A stretch of DNA of 49,811 nt. It comes from Streptomyces hydrogenans. Lineage in GTDB: Bacteria > Actinomycetota > Actinomycetes > Streptomycetales > Streptomycetaceae. Positions 7,751 through 17,068 of this stretch are shown here, in pieces (within the stretch, counting starts at the first letter, position 1; the number at the start of each line of letters is the position of its first letter). The notes beneath the pieces were generated by a model that was given only the letters and a program-made list of their open reading frames with translations, ran no database searches and was not told the DNA's origin. Position numbers and translations under genes: made by a program. The stretch covers positions 1-49,811 of the forward strand of contig NZ_BNBS01000056.1 in assembly GCF_014656075.1 (NCBI RefSeq), read 5' to 3'.

Positions 7751-8596
7751 TCAGAACAGAACGCTCATGAACGCGCCCGTCTCGCGGAAGCCGACCCGGC
7801 GGTAGGCGGCGCGGGCGGGGGTGTTGTAGTCGTTCACGTACAGGCTGACGACGGGGGCGACGTCGGCGAGGGCGTACTGGAGGACGGCGGCCATGCCGGT
7901 CTCGGAGAGGCCCCTGCCGCGGTGTTCGGGGGCGACCCAGACGCCCTGGATCTGGCACGCCTGGCGGGTGGCGGCGCCGATCTCGGCCTTGAAGACGACC
8001 TTGCCGTCGTCGATGCGGGCGAAGGAGCGGCCGGCGGAGACGAGTTCGGCGACCCGGGCCTGGTAGAGCAGGCCGCCGTCGCCGGCCATCGGCGAGACGC
8101 CGACCTCCTCGGTGAACATGGCGACGCAGGCGGGCATGATCGCCTCCATCTCGTCCTTGCGGACCCGGCGGACGAGGGGGTCGGGGGCGACGGCGGCGGA
8201 GGGCTCCTCGGCGACCATGAGGGGCTGGTGGGCGCGGACGTCGCGGGCGGGGCCCCAGGAGGGTTCGAGGAGGCGCCACAGTTCGGCGGTGGGGCCGGCC
8301 GGGCCGACGATCGAGGAGCAGCGGCGGCCGATCCGGCGGGCCCGCTCGGCGAAGGCGCGGACGGCCTCGGGGGTGGCGCAGATGGGCACGAGGTTGGCGC
8401 CGGAGTAGCAGAGCGAGGTGAGCCGTCCCTCGGTGTACCAGCCCCACATCTCGCCGCCCAGGCGCCACGGGTCGAGCCCGGCGATCCGGACGCGGGCGGT
8501 CACGAAGGCGTTCTCCACGGGGGCGCTCTCCAGGACGGCGAGGGCGGCTCCGAGGTCGGCGGGTTCGAGGACCCGGGTGGTGGTCTGTGTCAACAC
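7751..8596 (-). CDS. GNAT acetyltransferase with N-terminal DUF4081 domain
   Basis: 281 residues from GTG 8596. The N-terminal half (about 1-130) resembles DUF4081, an atypical GNAT-like module (APVENAFVTARVRIAGLDP, GWYTEGRLTSLCYSGANLVP). The C-terminal half is a canonical GNAT domain, with GVWVAPEHRGRGLSETGMAA (about 218-237) carrying the R-G-R-G-x acetyl-CoA loop, then YNTPARAAYRRVGFRETG. In actinobacteria this two-module protein is generally found beside ispG, as here. Substrate unknown. Convergent with nothing; the ispG terminator lies upstream of its start, so it is probably transcribed separately. Confidence 0.85.
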   Translation of the reverse strand: MLTQTTTRVLEPADLGAALAVLESAPVENAFVTARVRIAGLDPWRLGGEMWGWYTEGRLTSLCYSGANLVPICATPEAVRAFAERARRIGRRCSSIVGPAGPTAELWRLLEPSWGPARDVRAHQPLMVAEEPSAAVAPDPLVRRVRKDEMEAIMPACVAMFTEEVGVSPMAGDGGLLYQARVAELVSAGRSFARIDDGKVVFKAEIGAATRQACQIQGVWVAPEHRGRGLSETGMAAVLQYALADVAPVVSLYVNDYNTPARAAYRRVGFRETGAFMSVLF

Positions 8597-8677
8597 GAGG
8601 GGGCCTCACCGTGCGGGTTCTGCTGGTCCTGGCACTGTACCCCCAGGTCCTGTGGCGGGGCCCGGTGCGAAGGCGAA

Positions 8678-8705
8678 ACCCCGCCGCTCCGGAGGGCGGC
8701 GGGGT
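8678..8705 (-). terminator. Terminator of ispG
   Basis: A perfect 10-bp stem (8678-8687 with 8696-8705), extendable outwards by GAAA/TCTC-type pairs, lies about 20 bases past the ispG stop. It has the shape of a Streptomyces intrinsic terminator. Confidence 0.8.
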
Positions 8706-8726
8706 CTCGTACGGCGCGGGGTCCGC

Positions 8727-9884
<1,158 letters not shown>

Positions 9885-9988
9885 GAGTCTGTGCAACCTC
9901 AAGGTCGTGCGTCGGCGGGCTCGGGCTTCCGAGGTTACCGCCCCGGGGGCGGGAGGCCGGACACGGTGGTGCGCGGCCTCCCTGGGAG

Positions 9989-11296
9989 CTACGTCAGCTT
10001 CACCGGGTTGACGATGTCGGCGGCGAGGACGAGCAGGGTGAAGCAGACGAAGACGCCGGCCACCACGTAGGCGGCGGGCATCAGCTTGGCCACGTCGAAC
10101 GGGCCGGGGTCGGGGCGCCTGAAGATCCGGGCCGTGTGGCGGCGGACGGACTCCCACAGGGCGCCCGCGATGTGGCCGCCGTCGAGCGGCAGCAGCGGGA
10201 GCATGTTGAAGAGGAACAGCGAGACGTTGAAGTACACCAGCAGGTTCATGAACATGACCAGGATCCGCTCGGGCGGGAGGTCCAGGTTCATGAGTTCGCC
10301 GGTGATGCGGGCGGCGCCGACGACGCCGACCGGGGAGTCCTCGGCCCGCTCGCCGTCGCCGAAGGTGGCGTCCCACAACCCGGGGATCTTGCCGGGGAGG
10401 GCGACGACCGACTCCAGGCCGTTCTGCATGAGCTCGCCCATGCGGTCGGTGGTCTCGACGAAGGTGAGCGGCGCGACCTCGGTCTTGGAGGCGAAGCCGA
10501 GGTAGCCGGCGGGCTCGTAGGCCGGCGGCCGGACGACCTGGCCGTCCTCGTCCTTCTTCAGGACCTCGTTGGCGACCAGCGTGGGGTGCAGGTCGAGGCG
10601 CTGCCCGTCCCGCTCGACGGTGATCGTGGCGGGGCCGATGGTCGCCCGGATGTGGTTGGAGAGGGTGTCCCAGTCGGAGACGGGGGTGCCGTTGAAGGCG
10701 ACGATCGTGTCGCCGTTCTTCAGGCCCGCCTTGTACGCCGGGGAGACCGGGTCGCCGGTGGCGCAGGCGTCGCGGCCGGCGCTCTGCTTGATGACGCACT
10801 TCTGGACGCCGGCGACCTGGGTGGTCTGGCCCTCGATGCCGAGGGTCATCAGCGAGCCGTAGAAGAGGCCGAGGGCGAGGACCAGGTTCATGAACGGTCC
10901 GGCGAACATGACGATCACGCGCTTCCACGGCTTGCGCGTGTAGAAGAGCCGGGACTCGTCGCCGGGCTGGAGCTCCTCGTAGGACGCCTCGCGGGCGTCC
11001 TCGATCATGGTGCGCCAGGGTGAGGTGGAGCGGGCCTCGATCTTGCCGTCCTCGCCGGGCGGGAACATGCCGATCATCCGGATGTAGCCGCCGGCCGGGA
11101 TGGCCTTGATGCCGTACTCGGTGTCGCCGCGCTTCTTCGACCAGATGGTGGGGCCGAAGCCGACCATGTACTGCGGCACGCGGATGCCGAAGAGCTTGGC
11201 CGTGGAGAGGTGGCCCAGCTCGTGCCACGCGATGGAGACGAGGAGTCCCAGCGCGAACAGGACGACCCCGAGGATCGTCAGGAGCACTTCCGTCAT
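9989..11296 (-). CDS. rseP: RseP-type intramembrane zinc metalloprotease (M50, site-2 protease) with PDZ domain
   Basis: 435 residues from ATG 11296, overlapping the dxr stop by four bases. The zinc motif HELGH (25-29) lies in the first transmembrane helix, and the third ligand motif NMLPLLPLDGGH (LDG about 371-373) lies in a C-terminal helix. A PDZ domain occupies about 170-265 (GDPVSPAYKAGLKNGDTIVA, FNGTPVSDWDTLSNHIR). Additional helices lie near 115-135 and at the C-terminus. Such proteases cut membrane-bound anti-sigma factors or signal-peptide remnants; the substrate here is unknown. Coupling with dxr and ispG is conserved in actinobacteria but has no obvious biochemical logic. Confidence 0.92.
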   Translation of the reverse strand: MTEVLLTILGVVLFALGLLVSIAWHELGHLSTAKLFGIRVPQYMVGFGPTIWSKKRGDTEYGIKAIPAGGYIRMIGMFPPGEDGKIEARSTSPWRTMIEDAREASYEELQPGDESRLFYTRKPWKRVIVMFAGPFMNLVLALGLFYGSLMTLGIEGQTTQVAGVQKCVIKQSAGRDACATGDPVSPAYKAGLKNGDTIVAFNGTPVSDWDTLSNHIRATIGPATITVERDGQRLDLHPTLVANEVLKKDEDGQVVRPPAYEPAGYLGFASKTEVAPLTFVETTDRMGELMQNGLESVVALPGKIPGLWDATFGDGERAEDSPVGVVGAARITGELMNLDLPPERILVMFMNLLVYFNVSLFLFNMLPLLPLDGGHIAGALWESVRRHTARIFRRPDPGPFDVAKLMPAAYVVAGVFVCFTLLVLAADIVNPVKLT

Positions 11297-12543
11297 GCGC
11301 GCGCCTCCGCGGTTGCCTTCGCTGCGAGCTCTCGGGCCCGGGCCCGGGCCCAGGTCTCCGCTTCCAGGACGTCCGGCACCGTCAGGGAGGTTCCCCCGGT
11401 GGGCCGTCCGTGTTCGGTGACGACCGCCGTGACGGTGTCCATGATGCCGTTGAACGGGAGCCGGCCGGCGAGGAACGCCTCCACGCACTCCTCGTTGGCG
11501 GCGTTGAAGACGGCGGGGGCGGTGCCGCCCAGCTCGCCGACGTGCCGGGCCAGGTTCACCGACGGGAACGCCTCGTTGTCGAGCGGGAAGAACTCCCAGG
11601 TGGAGGCGGTCGACCAGTCGAAGGCGGGGGCCGCGTCCGGGACCCGCTCGGGCCAGCCGATGCCGATGGCGATGGGGCCGCGCATGTCCGGCGGGGTGGC
11701 CTGGGCGAGGGTGGATCCGTCGGTGAACTCGACCATGGAGTGCACGTACGACTGGGGGTGGACGACGACCTCGATGCGGTCGAAGGGGATGTCGTAGAGG
11801 AGGTGCGCCTCGATGACCTCCAGGCCCTTGTTGACCAGCGTCGCGCTGTTGACCGTGATGACCGGGCCCATCGCCCAGGTCGGGTGGGCGAGCGCGTCCT
11901 CGCGGGTCACGTGCTCCAGGTCGGCGCGGGTGCGGCCGCGGAAGGGGCCGCCGGAGGCCGTGACGACCAGCTTGCGGACGTCGGCGCGGGTGCCGGCGGC
12001 GAGCGCCTGGAAGAGGGCCGCGTGCTCGGAGTCGACCGGGATGATCTGGCCGGGCTTCGCGAGGGCCTTCACCAGCGGGCCGCCGACGATCAGCGACTCC
12101 TTGTTGGCGAGGGCCAGGGTGCGGCCGGCCTCCAGCGCGGCGAGGGTCGGCGCGAGGCCGATGGAGCCGGTGATGCCGTTGAGCACCGTGTGGCACGGGG
12201 AGGCGGCGAGCTGGGTCGCGGCGTCGGGGCCGGCCAGGATCTCGGGCAGCGGCTCGGAGCCGTACCACCCCTCCAGGGCCGTACGCAGCTCCTCCACGGT
12301 CTCCTCGCGGGCGACGGCGACCTGGGCGACCTTCAGCCGGTGGGCCTGCTCGGCGAGGAGCGCGACCCGGCCGCCGGAGGCGGCCAGGGCGGTGACCCGG
12401 AAGCGGTCGGGGTGGCGCAGCACCAGGTCGATGGCCTGGGTGCCGATGGATCCCGTCGAGCCGAGGACGACGATGTCCCGGCGTCCTTCGGTGCGGTCGA
12501 AGGCGGTGTGCGGGTCGGCGAGAGGAGAGGGGCGGTCGCTCAT
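11293..12543 (-). CDS. dxr: 1-deoxy-D-xylulose 5-phosphate reductoisomerase
   Basis: 416 residues from ATG 12543 (MSDRPSPLADPHTAFD); an ATG nine bases upstream (12552) is equally open. The NADPH-binding loop GSTGSIG is at 28-34. Further family motifs are LANKESLIVGGPLVK, IIPVDSEHAALFQ, VTASGGPFR and WAMGPVITVNSATLVNKGLE, then VVHPQSYVHSMVEF and SVNLARHVGELGG, which carry the metal and substrate ligands. It converts DXP to MEP, the committed step of the MEP isoprenoid pathway. First gene of the dxr-rseP-ispG group; its stop overlaps the rseP start. The gap to the upstream aroA-like stop is only 34 bp, so it may share that transcript. Confidence 0.97.
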   Translation of the reverse strand: MSDRPSPLADPHTAFDRTEGRRDIVVLGSTGSIGTQAIDLVLRHPDRFRVTALAASGGRVALLAEQAHRLKVAQVAVAREETVEELRTALEGWYGSEPLPEILAGPDAATQLAASPCHTVLNGITGSIGLAPTLAALEAGRTLALANKESLIVGGPLVKALAKPGQIIPVDSEHAALFQALAAGTRADVRKLVVTASGGPFRGRTRADLEHVTREDALAHPTWAMGPVITVNSATLVNKGLEVIEAHLLYDIPFDRIEVVVHPQSYVHSMVEFTDGSTLAQATPPDMRGPIAIGIGWPERVPDAAPAFDWSTASTWEFFPLDNEAFPSVNLARHVGELGGTAPAVFNAANEECVEAFLAGRLPFNGIMDTVTAVVTEHGRPTGGTSLTVPDVLEAETWARARARELAAKATAEARA

Positions 12544-12577
12544 GCCCCCCATTCTTGCCCCAAACGCTGTGCGCTCT

Positions 12578-13834
12578 TCACGGGGTCCGGGTGAACGCGC
12601 CGAACTCCCGGTGGAAGTCGGGGAAGGTCTTCTTCACGCAGCCGGGGTCGTCGAAGCCGATGCCGGGGGTGCGCAGGGCGGTGACGGCGAAGGACATGAC
12701 GATCCGGTGGTCGCGGTGGGTGGCGATCTCGACGGGGCCCGCGGGGGTGCCGGGGTGGATCTCGATCCAGTCGGGGCCGGTCTCGACGGTGATGCCGAGC
12801 GCCCGCAGGTTCTCGGCGCAGGCGTCGAGCCGGTCGCACTCCTTGACCCGGGTGTTGGCGACGTCCTCGATGCGGACCGGCCCGTCGGCGAAGGGCGCGA
12901 TCGCGGCGAGGGTCGGCATGGTGTCGGAGATGTCCCGCATGGCGACGGTCAGTCCGCGCAGGGTGCCGGTGGAGCGGACGGTGGTGGACTCCTCGGTGAC
13001 CTCGACGTCGGCGCCCATCCGGCGCAGGACGTCGACGAAGGCGAGGTCGCCCTGGAGGGCGCCGGTGCCGAGGCCGGGGACCGTGACGGAGCCGCCGGGG
13101 CGCAGGGCGGCGGCGGCGAAGAAGTAGCTCGCCGTGGAGGCGTCGGGCTCGATCGCGTACGTCCGCGCGCGGTAGCCGGTGGGGGCGACGCGGTAGGTGC
13201 GGCCCCGCTCGTCGTCCTCGCGGGTGACCTCGGCGCCGAAGGACCGCATCATCGCGAGGGTGATCTCCACGTACGGCTCCGAGACCAGGTCGGTGACCGT
13301 GATGTCCAGGCCCTCGGCGGTGAGCGGGCCCAGCATCAGCAGGGCCGTCAGGTACTGCGAGGACTGGCCGGCGTCGAGGGTGAGCGCGCCGCCCCGGACG
13401 CCGGCGGCGTGCACGGCGACCGGGTGGTGGCCGTCCTTCCCGCCGTGCCGCAGGTCCACGCCGAGCTCGCGCAGGGCGGTGGTGAGCGGGCCGAGCGGCC
13501 GGCGGCGCATCTGCGCGGAGGCGTCGAAGCGGAAGGTGCCGCGGCCCGCGGCGGCGAGGGCGGGCAGGAAGCGGGCGGTGGTGGCGCCGTCCCGGCAGTA
13601 GACGTCGGCCTCGGCGGTCCCCGGTCCGGCGGGGCGGCCCTCGATGTGCCAGGCACCGGGCTCCTGCCGGACGGTGTAGCCGAGGGCCCGGAGCCCCTCG
13701 GCGAAGCCCTCGGTGTCGTCGGAGACGAGCGGGCGCAGCAGCGTGGTGGTGCCCTCCGCCGCGGCGGCGAGGAAGAGCGCGCGGGCGGTGACGGACTTGG
13801 AGCCGGGGATGTCGATGACGGTCACGCCGACCAT
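12578..13834 (-). CDS. aroA: 3-phosphoshikimate 1-carboxyvinyltransferase (EPSP synthase), divergent paralogue type
   Basis: 418 residues from ATG 13834; GTG 13825 (VTVIDIPGSKS) is an alternative with a better-spaced AGG. EPSP synthase hallmarks are IDIPGSKSVTARALFLAAA (Lys, Ser and Arg of the PEP/S3P site; the usual TNR is TAR), YCRDGATTARFLPALAAAG, DAGQSSQYLTALLMLGPL, IEPDASTASYFFAAAAL, the DISDTMPTLA segment, NTRVKECDRLDACAENL and THRDHRIVMSFAVTALR. All main catalytic positions appear retained. It transfers enolpyruvate from PEP to shikimate 3-phosphate. The SVTARAL signature resembles a second AroA-like family in streptomycetes (I recall SCO6819), not the housekeeping SVTNRAL enzyme. It may serve a special pathway; that is inference. 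Confidence 0.82.
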   Translation of the reverse strand: MVGVTVIDIPGSKSVTARALFLAAAAEGTTTLLRPLVSDDTEGFAEGLRALGYTVRQEPGAWHIEGRPAGPGTAEADVYCRDGATTARFLPALAAAGRGTFRFDASAQMRRRPLGPLTTALRELGVDLRHGGKDGHHPVAVHAAGVRGGALTLDAGQSSQYLTALLMLGPLTAEGLDITVTDLVSEPYVEITLAMMRSFGAEVTREDDERGRTYRVAPTGYRARTYAIEPDASTASYFFAAAALRPGGSVTVPGLGTGALQGDLAFVDVLRRMGADVEVTEESTTVRSTGTLRGLTVAMRDISDTMPTLAAIAPFADGPVRIEDVANTRVKECDRLDACAENLRALGITVETGPDWIEIHPGTPAGPVEIATHRDHRIVMSFAVTALRTPGIGFDDPGCVKKTFPDFHREFGAFTRTP

Positions 13835-13914
13835 CCTGCCGGTCGGACCGGGCCCGGTGCGGGTCCGTTCCGGTCCGTGGACGGGGCGGGGGTCGGGGGC
13901 CGTACGGGGTCGAG

Positions 13915-13943
13915 CAGGGTTCCGTGCGGTGGGCTGAACCCTG
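13915..13943. promoter_or_regulatory. Perfect 8-bp inverted repeat upstream of the aroA paralogue
   Basis: CAGGGTTC (13915-13922) and GAACCCTG (13936-13943) are exact reverse complements separated by 13 bases, about 80 bases before the aroA start. Its position, in the gap between the ALDH terminator and aroA, fits an operator for the aroA transcript. The remainder of the gap 13835-14051 is GC-rich with several GCGTACGG copies and no gene. Confidence 0.4.
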
Positions 13944-14051
13944 GGCGTACGGCCCCGGGCGCGGGCGCGTGGCCGTGGGACGGGGGCGTACGGGCCGGCG
14001 GGGTGCGCGGGCGTCGGGGCCGGAGGGCGTACGGCCGTGGCCGGGGACGCA

Positions 14052-14102
14052 CGAGAGGCGGCCCGAGCCCCCGCACAGTGGGCTCGGACCGCCTGGTCTC
14101 GT
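14052..14102 (-). terminator. Terminator of the first aldehyde dehydrogenase gene
   Basis: A 15-bp stem (14056-14070 with 14080-14094, one mismatch) with a 9-base loop, flanked by CGAGA/TCTCG that extends the helix. It starts about 12 bases after the ALDH stop at 14114. Confidence 0.85.
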
Positions 14103-14113
14103 GGGACGAGGGG

Positions 14114-15559
14114 CTAGAGGGCGAGGCCGGTGAGGACCAGGACGCGCTCGTAGGTGTAGTCGTCCATGGCGTACGCGACGCCCTCGCGGCCGACGCCGGA
14201 GCGCTTGGCGCCGCCGTACGGCATCTGGTCGGCGCGGTAGGACGGGACGTCGCCGACGATCACGCCGCCGACCTCCAGGGCGCGGTGGGCGCGGAAGGCG
14301 GTCTGCAGGTCGCGGGTGAAGACGCCGGCCTGCAGGCCGAAGTCCGAGTCGTTGACCGCGGCGAACGCCTCGGCCTCGCCGTCGACCTTGGCGACCGTGA
14401 GGACCGGGCCGAAGACCTCGGAGCGGGCCAGGGTGACGCCGGCCGGGAGGTCGGTGAGGACGGTCGGGGCGTAGGTGGCGCCCTCGCGCTTGCCGCCCGC
14501 GAGGAGCTTCGCGCCGGCCGCGACGGCCTCGTCGACCCAGGACTCGACGCGCTGCGCGGCGGCCTCGTCGACGAGCGGGCCGACGTCGGTGGCGTCGTCC
14601 GCCGGGTCGCCGGTGACCTGGGCCTCGACGGCCGCGACGATCTTCGGCAGCAGGCGGTCGTAGACGGTGGCGTCGGCGATCACGCGCTGCACGGAGATGC
14701 AGGACTGGCCGCCCTGGTAGTTGGAGAAGGTCGCGATGCGGCTCGCGGCCCAGTCCAGGTCGGCCTCGGAGGACCAGTCCGGGAGGACGACGGCGGCGGC
14801 GTTGCCGCCGAGCTCCAGGGTGCAGTGCTTGTGCGGCACGGACGCCTGGATGGCGTAGCCGACCTTGTCCGAGCCGGTGAAGGAGATGACCGGGAGGCGC
14901 TCGTCCTGGACGAGGGCGGGCATCCGGTCGTTCGGCACGGTGAGGATCGACCAGGAACCGGCCGGCAGGTCGGTCTCGGCCAGGATCTCGCCCAGGATGA
15001 GGGAGGAGATCGGGGTGGCCGGGGCCGGCTTGAGGATGATCGGGGCGCCGACGGCGATGGCCGGGGCGACCTTGTGGGCGCTGAGGTTCAGCGGGAAGTT
15101 GAAGGGCGCGATGCCGAGGACGACGCCCTTGGGCACCCGGCGGGTGAGGGCGAGACGGCCCGCGCCGCCGGCCTCGGTGTCCAGGCGCTGGGCCTCGCCC
15201 GCGTTCCAGCGGCGGGCCTCCTCGGCGGCGAAACGGAAGACGGAGACGGCGCGGCCGACCTCACCGCGGGCCCACTTGATGGGCTTGCCGTTCTCCGCGG
15301 AGATGACCTGGGCGATCTCCTCGGTGCGCTCGGCGAGCCGCTTCGACACGTGGTCGAGGGCGGCGGCGCGGACGTGCGCCGGGGTGGCGGCGAACTCGTC
15401 GACGACCGCGTGGGCGGCCGCGACGGCCTCCTCGACCTGGGCCTCGGTGGGCACGGCGACCTTGCCGACCAGACGTCCGTCGTACGAGTTCGTGACGTCG
15501 AAGGTGGTGTCGCCGGTGGCCTCGCGGCCGGCGACCCAGAAGGCGTGGGTGGTCGTCAT
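14114..15559 (-). CDS. NAD(P)-dependent aldehyde dehydrogenase, possibly succinate- or amino-aldehyde specific
   Basis: 481 residues from ATG 15559. Complete ALDH fold: oxyanion/cofactor region APFNFPLNLSAHKVAPAIAV, the cofactor lysine in ILKPAPATPISS, ISFTGSDKVGYAI, the general-base Glu in CTLELGGNAAAVVL, and the nucleophile Cys in NYQGGQSCISVQR. It oxidises an aldehyde to the acid. The family also covers lactaldehyde and phosphonoacetaldehyde enzymes, so the substrate is open. Its place in the same neighbourhood as PucR and gabT suggests succinate semialdehyde or a related GABA-pathway aldehyde (inference). It has its own strong terminator, and an upstream gap with paired direct repeats. 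Confidence 0.9.
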   Translation of the reverse strand: MTTTHAFWVAGREATGDTTFDVTNSYDGRLVGKVAVPTEAQVEEAVAAAHAVVDEFAATPAHVRAAALDHVSKRLAERTEEIAQVISAENGKPIKWARGEVGRAVSVFRFAAEEARRWNAGEAQRLDTEAGGAGRLALTRRVPKGVVLGIAPFNFPLNLSAHKVAPAIAVGAPIILKPAPATPISSLILGEILAETDLPAGSWSILTVPNDRMPALVQDERLPVISFTGSDKVGYAIQASVPHKHCTLELGGNAAAVVLPDWSSEADLDWAASRIATFSNYQGGQSCISVQRVIADATVYDRLLPKIVAAVEAQVTGDPADDATDVGPLVDEAAAQRVESWVDEAVAAGAKLLAGGKREGATYAPTVLTDLPAGVTLARSEVFGPVLTVAKVDGEAEAFAAVNDSDFGLQAGVFTRDLQTAFRAHRALEVGGVIVGDVPSYRADQMPYGGAKRSGVGREGVAYAMDDYTYERVLVLTGLAL

Positions 15560-15586
15560 TGCGTGTCCCGGCCCTTTCCGTTTCGG

Positions 15587-15617
15587 GTGCGAGCGGTTGC
15601 CCCGTGCGGGCGGTTGC
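15587..15617 (-). promoter_or_regulatory. Paired 14-bp direct repeat in the aldehyde dehydrogenase leader
   Basis: gtgcgagcggttgc (15587-15600) and gtgcgggcggttgc (15604-15617) match at 13 of 14 positions with a 17-base period. They lie 28-58 bases upstream of the ALDH start, downstream of the likely promoter, where a repressor dimer would block transcription. PucR is the nearest candidate protein (inference). Confidence 0.45.
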
Positions 15618-15751
15618 TCTCCAGACACGTTAGGGCCGGGACCGGCGGGTGACGTTTGTCCGTGATGGAGTGGTGGGGGTGCCGGTCTGTCCGCTTCGGC
15701 CGAAGAGCCCGCGGGAGCCGGCGCGCGGGACCGCCGGGTCGGCGCTCCTCG

Positions 15752-15796
15752 TACGCGGTGAGGGGCGGGGCGTACTACGCGGTGAGGGGCGGGGCG
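15752..15796. repeat. 21-bp direct repeat, two copies with 24-bp period
   Basis: tacgcggtgaggggcggggcg is found at 15752-15772 and again, identical, at 15776-15796, separated by TAC. It lies in a gene-free stretch. No function is evident. Confidence 0.8.
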
Positions 15797-15975
15797 CGCC
15801 CGTCGTCCCGGCGCCGGTCGCGGTGCCGGAGGAGGCCCGTGACCTCGCCGGACGCGGTGCCGTCCGCCCGGCCGCCCGGCGACCCACAGCCGGTTGACGT
15901 CGCCGCCGTCGTCGTCATGTTCACGCCGACCGATCGGCTGGAGGGATCGGGGTGGGGCCAGGGCGATCCTCGCCG

Positions 15976-16956
15976 TCACCTCCTGCGCTCGGTCGAGACG
16001 ATGAGGCAGACCGCCGCCACGACGATCGCGCCGCCGAGGAGGATCGGCCAGGTCAGGGCCTCGCCGAGGATCAGCACGCCGAGCAGCACGGCGACGACCG
16101 GGTTGACGTACGCGTAGGTGGCGGCGAGCGAGACCGGGGCGGACTGGAGCAGCCAGGCGTAGGCGGTGAAGGCGATCAGCGAGCCGAAGACGACCAGATA
16201 GCCGAGGGCCACCCAGGAGCCGGTCGAGACCGCGCCGGGGTCGAAGCCGTGGTGCTCGCCGCGCAGCAGGCCGACGACGATGCCGCCGACACCGCCCGCC
16301 AGCATCTCGTACACGCTCGCCGTGAACGGGTTGGCGGGCATCGGCAGCCGGGCCGAGGAGACGGAGCCGGCCGCCCAGAGCAGGGCGGCGAGGACGACGA
16401 GCAGCACCCCGCCGATGCCGACGTCGCCGCTGAGCCCGGGAAGGGTGAGCACGGCCAGGCCGCCGAGGCCGATCAGGACGCCGCCGTACGCGCCGAGCCC
16501 GGGGCGCTCGCCGGCGGCGGTGCGCAGCAGGACCACCCAGACCGGGACGACGGCGATGAGGAGGGCGGCGAGACCGGAGGGCACGGTGGTCTCGGCGAGG
16601 TTGACGAGGCCGTTGCCGCCGAGGATGAGGAGCAGGCCGACGAGCGCGGCGGAGCCGAGCCGCCGCCGGTCCACCTTGAGGGCGGCGGGGCCGTGGCGCC
16701 AGGCCACCAGGGCGGCGAGGAGCAGGCCGGCGACGATGAAGCGGGAGCCGGAGGCGAGGAAGGGCGGGACGGTCTCGACGACGATCCGGATGCCGAGGTA
16801 GGTGGAGCCCCAGACGACGTAGACGATGCCGAGGGCGGCCCAGACGGCTCCGCTGATACGGCCGCCGGGGGCGGGGGAACCGGGGGCGGGAACGGTTCCG
16901 GGAAGGGGCTTGGCGGCGGGGACGGGTGCGGCGGGATCGGCGGCGGGGCTTGTCAT
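15976..16956 (-). CDS. EamA/DMT superfamily transporter
   Basis: 326 residues from ATG 16956; an in-frame GTG at 16983 would add nine residues, and neither start has a strong ribosome site. A Pro/Ala-rich cytoplasmic N-tail (about 1-35) is followed by ten predicted hydrophobic helices in two EamA repeats. Typical sequences are VWGSTYLGIRIVVETVPPF and RFIVAGLLLAALVAW in the first half, and FGSLIAFTAYAWLLQSAPVS, ATYAYVNPVVAVLLGVLILG in the second. These proteins export amino acids, metabolites or drugs by antiport; the cargo is not predictable. Upstream lies a repeat-containing gap and pucR on the same strand. Confidence 0.92.
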   Translation of the reverse strand: MTSPAADPAAPVPAAKPLPGTVPAPGSPAPGGRISGAVWAALGIVYVVWGSTYLGIRIVVETVPPFLASGSRFIVAGLLLAALVAWRHGPAALKVDRRRLGSAALVGLLLILGGNGLVNLAETTVPSGLAALLIAVVPVWVVLLRTAAGERPGLGAYGGVLIGLGGLAVLTLPGLSGDVGIGGVLLVVLAALLWAAGSVSSARLPMPANPFTASVYEMLAGGVGGIVVGLLRGEHHGFDPGAVSTGSWVALGYLVVFGSLIAFTAYAWLLQSAPVSLAATYAYVNPVVAVLLGVLILGEALTWPILLGGAIVVAAVCLIVSTERRR

Positions 16957-17068
16957 GAGCAGGAGATTAAGGACTTCGCGCACTTCCGGCCAGGAATTCT
17001 GCCCGCCACCGGGCAGGGAAGGCCCGGCCCGGCCCGCGTCCGGGCAGGAAGGGGACGCCGGCGGAGGT

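Larger units (their letters stand above)
15560..15975. other. 416-bp intergenic region between the aldehyde dehydrogenase and EamA genes
   Basis: I find no convincing gene here: the short open frames in both directions are Arg/Gly/Pro-rich shadows. It holds two sets of direct repeats (15587-15617 and 15752-15796, listed separately). On the minus strand there is a possible TAACGT -10 hexamer near 15630 ahead of the aldehyde dehydrogenase; I see no good -35. Confidence 0.55.

Noticed and set aside
13844..14050. Several GCGTACGG copies as a repeat array
   Set aside because: Spacing is irregular and the octamer is common in GC-rich Streptomyces DNA.
14041..14102. Inverted repeat near 14056-14094 as a regulatory operator
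   Set aside because: Its position just after the aldehyde dehydrogenase stop and its long GC stem fit a terminator better.
11813..15652. 1279-codon plus-strand open frame
   Set aside because: Runs antisense through dxr, aroA and an aldehyde dehydrogenase. Long stop-free antisense frames are expected at this GC content.
15649..15897. 82-codon plus-strand open frame in the aldehyde dehydrogenase-EamA gap
   Set aside because: Low-complexity Arg/Gly/Val sequence created by the 21-bp repeat; no convincing ribosome site.
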